From contig PMLH01000370.1 in NCBI GenBank assembly GCA_003159055.1, forward strand, positions 1-24,129: a DNA stretch of 24,129 bases. The letters run 5' to 3'. Position numbers and translations under genes: made by a program. The stretch is from Myxococcales bacterium. GTDB lineage: Bacteria > Myxococcota > Polyangia > Fen-1088. Under the pieces are notes generated by a model that worked only from the letters and a program-made list of their open reading frames with translations, was not told where the DNA came from and did not search any database. Shown piece after piece: positions 23,127-24,129 of this stretch; the first letter of the stretch is position 1; every line of letters begins with the position of its first letter.

Positions 23127-23996
23127 TCATTTGGCTGACTCGGAAAACACCGCGGTCCGACCGCGCGCGATGTCACGGTGTTTGACTTCGACCTGGAATG
23201 CGGAGAGCCGCTGCCCGAGCTCGCTGGCGATGACGACCGAGCGGTGGCGTCCGCCGGTACAGCCGATGGCAATGGTCGCGTAGGTTTTGCCTTCGCGCTC
23301 AAACGCGGCCACGCAAAGGGTTAGAAGCTCTTCCGCTTTTTCCAGAAATAGCCGCGTCTCCTGGCTTTCCATCACGTAGCTGCGCACCGCCTCGGCTTCC
23401 CCAGAGAGTGGCGACAGGGTGCTGACGAAAAACGGGTTGGGCAAGAAACGAACGTCGAGCACGATGTCCGCCTCGGTGGGCAGACCGTACTTGAATCCGA
23501 ACGACATCACGGTCACCGCCAGGTTGCCTTCCGCGCGGCCATAACGACCGAGCACGATAGCGCGCAGGCTGTGGACGTTGAGCTCGCCGGTGTCTATCAC
23601 GGCGGTGGCTTCGGCTCTGAGGGTGGCGAGCCTCGCGCGTTCGGATTCGATGTCGGAGCGGATGTCCTTGCCATGCAAGGGGTGCCGTCGTCGCGTTTCG
23701 GAAAATCGGCGCAACAGGATTTCGTTGGGCGCGTCGAGGAAGAGGACGTCGATCGAGTGTCCCATGGCGCGCAGGTCGGCAAGCACACGTGAGGTGTCGG
23801 TCAGAAAGTCGCCGCTGCGCGCGTCCACCACCAGGCCAGCCCGCATAACTTCTTCACGGCCCGCAAGAAGCTCAATAAACTTGGGCAGGAGGGCCATCGG
23901 CAAGTTGTCGACGCAATAAAAACCCAAATCCTCGAGGGCGCTCTTGACCGTCGTCTTGCCAGCTCCAGACACCCCGGTGATGACGACCAACTTCAA
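23127..23996 (-). CDS. rapZ: RapZ-like nucleotide-binding protein (YvcJ family)
   Basis: Encodes 289 residues. Walker A is GVSGAGKTT (8-16), with a VVDARSG segment around 56-62. The C-terminal half carries the family hallmarks SFGFKYGLP (165-173), VRFLPNPF and GCTGGRHRSV (245-254). In E. coli RapZ is an RNA-binding adaptor that controls GlmZ decay and amino-sugar synthesis; in other bacteria its targets are unknown. A position directly downstream of hprK (4-base gap) and upstream of PTS genes is typical of this lineage and suggests joint control by phosphorylated PTS proteins or nucleotides. Confidence 0.92.
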   Translation of the reverse strand: MKLVVITGVSGAGKTTVKSALEDLGFYCVDNLPMALLPKFIELLAGREEVMRAGLVVDARSGDFLTDTSRVLADLRAMGHSIDVLFLDAPNEILLRRFSETRRRHPLHGKDIRSDIESERARLATLRAEATAVIDTGELNVHSLRAIVLGRYGRAEGNLAVTVMSFGFKYGLPTEADIVLDVRFLPNPFFVSTLSPLSGEAEAVRSYVMESQETRLFLEKAEELLTLCVAAFEREGKTYATIAIGCTGGRHRSVVIASELGQRLSAFQVEVKHRDIARGRTAVFSESAK

Positions 23997-24000
23997 GTGC

Positions 24001-24129
24001 TACTCCACATCGCCTCGGAAGCGGCGTTGCCGGGCATCGGCCAAGGCCTGGTCCAATCTCTCTTGGAATTCGCGTGCAGCGTGATGTCCGCGCACCTGCA
24101 AAAGCCGATTGCGCGCCGCCACCTCGACC
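24001..24129 (-). CDS. hprK: HPr kinase/phosphorylase, C-terminal end (partial)
   Basis: The gene enters from the right edge of the window; only its last 42 codons are visible. The reading VEVAARNRLLQVRG followed by HHAAREFQERLDQAL matches the conserved C-terminal helices of bacterial HPr kinase/phosphorylase (typically VEVAARNxLLxxxGxxAAxEFxxRL). It stops with TAG at 24003-24001, four bases before rapZ. The family phosphorylates and dephosphorylates HPr on its serine, and the matching Ser53 site is present in the HPr of this operon. The identification rests on a short stretch but agrees with context. Confidence 0.8.

Noticed and set aside
23018..23302. 94-codon minus-strand open frame at the rapZ-EIIA junction
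   Set aside because: It overlaps the end of rapZ and the start of EIIA out of frame and shows no domain.

Overview
The window is GC-rich and densely coded, and looks like a Myxococcota-type bacterium (Polyangia or a related deltaproteobacterial lineage). Three things suggest this: several lipoproteins whose lipobox is followed by long Asp/Ala/Pro/Ser-rich spacers, a GC-rich codon style, and the deltaproteobacterial order hprK-rapZ-EIIA(Man)-HPr-ptsI. This is inference from gene content; no rRNA or other taxonomic marker is present. No stretch longer than about 300 bases lacks a gene. The longest gaps are 19357-19585, upstream of the large lipoprotein, and 13954-14176, between rluD and pgeF; both are described.

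Left part (1-3084): the 3' end of a hybrid sensor kinase (receiver plus Hpt domains) converges on a large DUF2723-type GT-C membrane protein on the minus strand.

Glucan region (3085-9878, plus strand): a ThuA-like lipoprotein, a GH64 beta-1,3-glucanase lipoprotein, a lipoprotein resembling the fungal TOS1/DUF2401 cell-wall family, a GH128 (Asl1-like) beta-1,3-glucanase lipoprotein, a one-helix membrane protein of unknown function and a GT39 protein O-mannosyltransferase. The three glucan genes overlap or nearly touch, as do the last two. I read this as a surface-tethered apparatus acting on beta-1,3-glucan (fungal or oomycete wall, or laminarin), possibly with its own glycosylation enzyme. 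It is the strongest candidate for an undescribed system here. The TOS1-like member appears to have lost two acidic residues of its putative active-site motif.

Middle (9888-14980): a ChbG/YdjC-type deacetylase homologue that seems to lack its metal ligands, a divergently transcribed M16 zinc peptidase, a secreted DsbD-alpha-like domain protein, a small conserved-looking protein translationally coupled to an RluD-type pseudouridine synthase, a 223-bp element bounded by inverted repeats, and the PgeF/YfiH laccase-domain protein.

Right part (14981-24129, minus strand): a double-hairpin convergent terminator region, a 1417-residue lipoprotein with about 13 bacterial Ig-like (BIG2) repeats and four glycine/arginine-rich inserts, an Fpg-family DNA glycosylase with unusual residues, and a regulatory PTS operon (HPr kinase 3' end, RapZ, EIIA-Man, HPr, enzyme I). 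No sugar-specific EIIB/C/D genes are seen, so the PTS here probably serves signalling through phosphorylated HPr and EIIA rather than sugar import.
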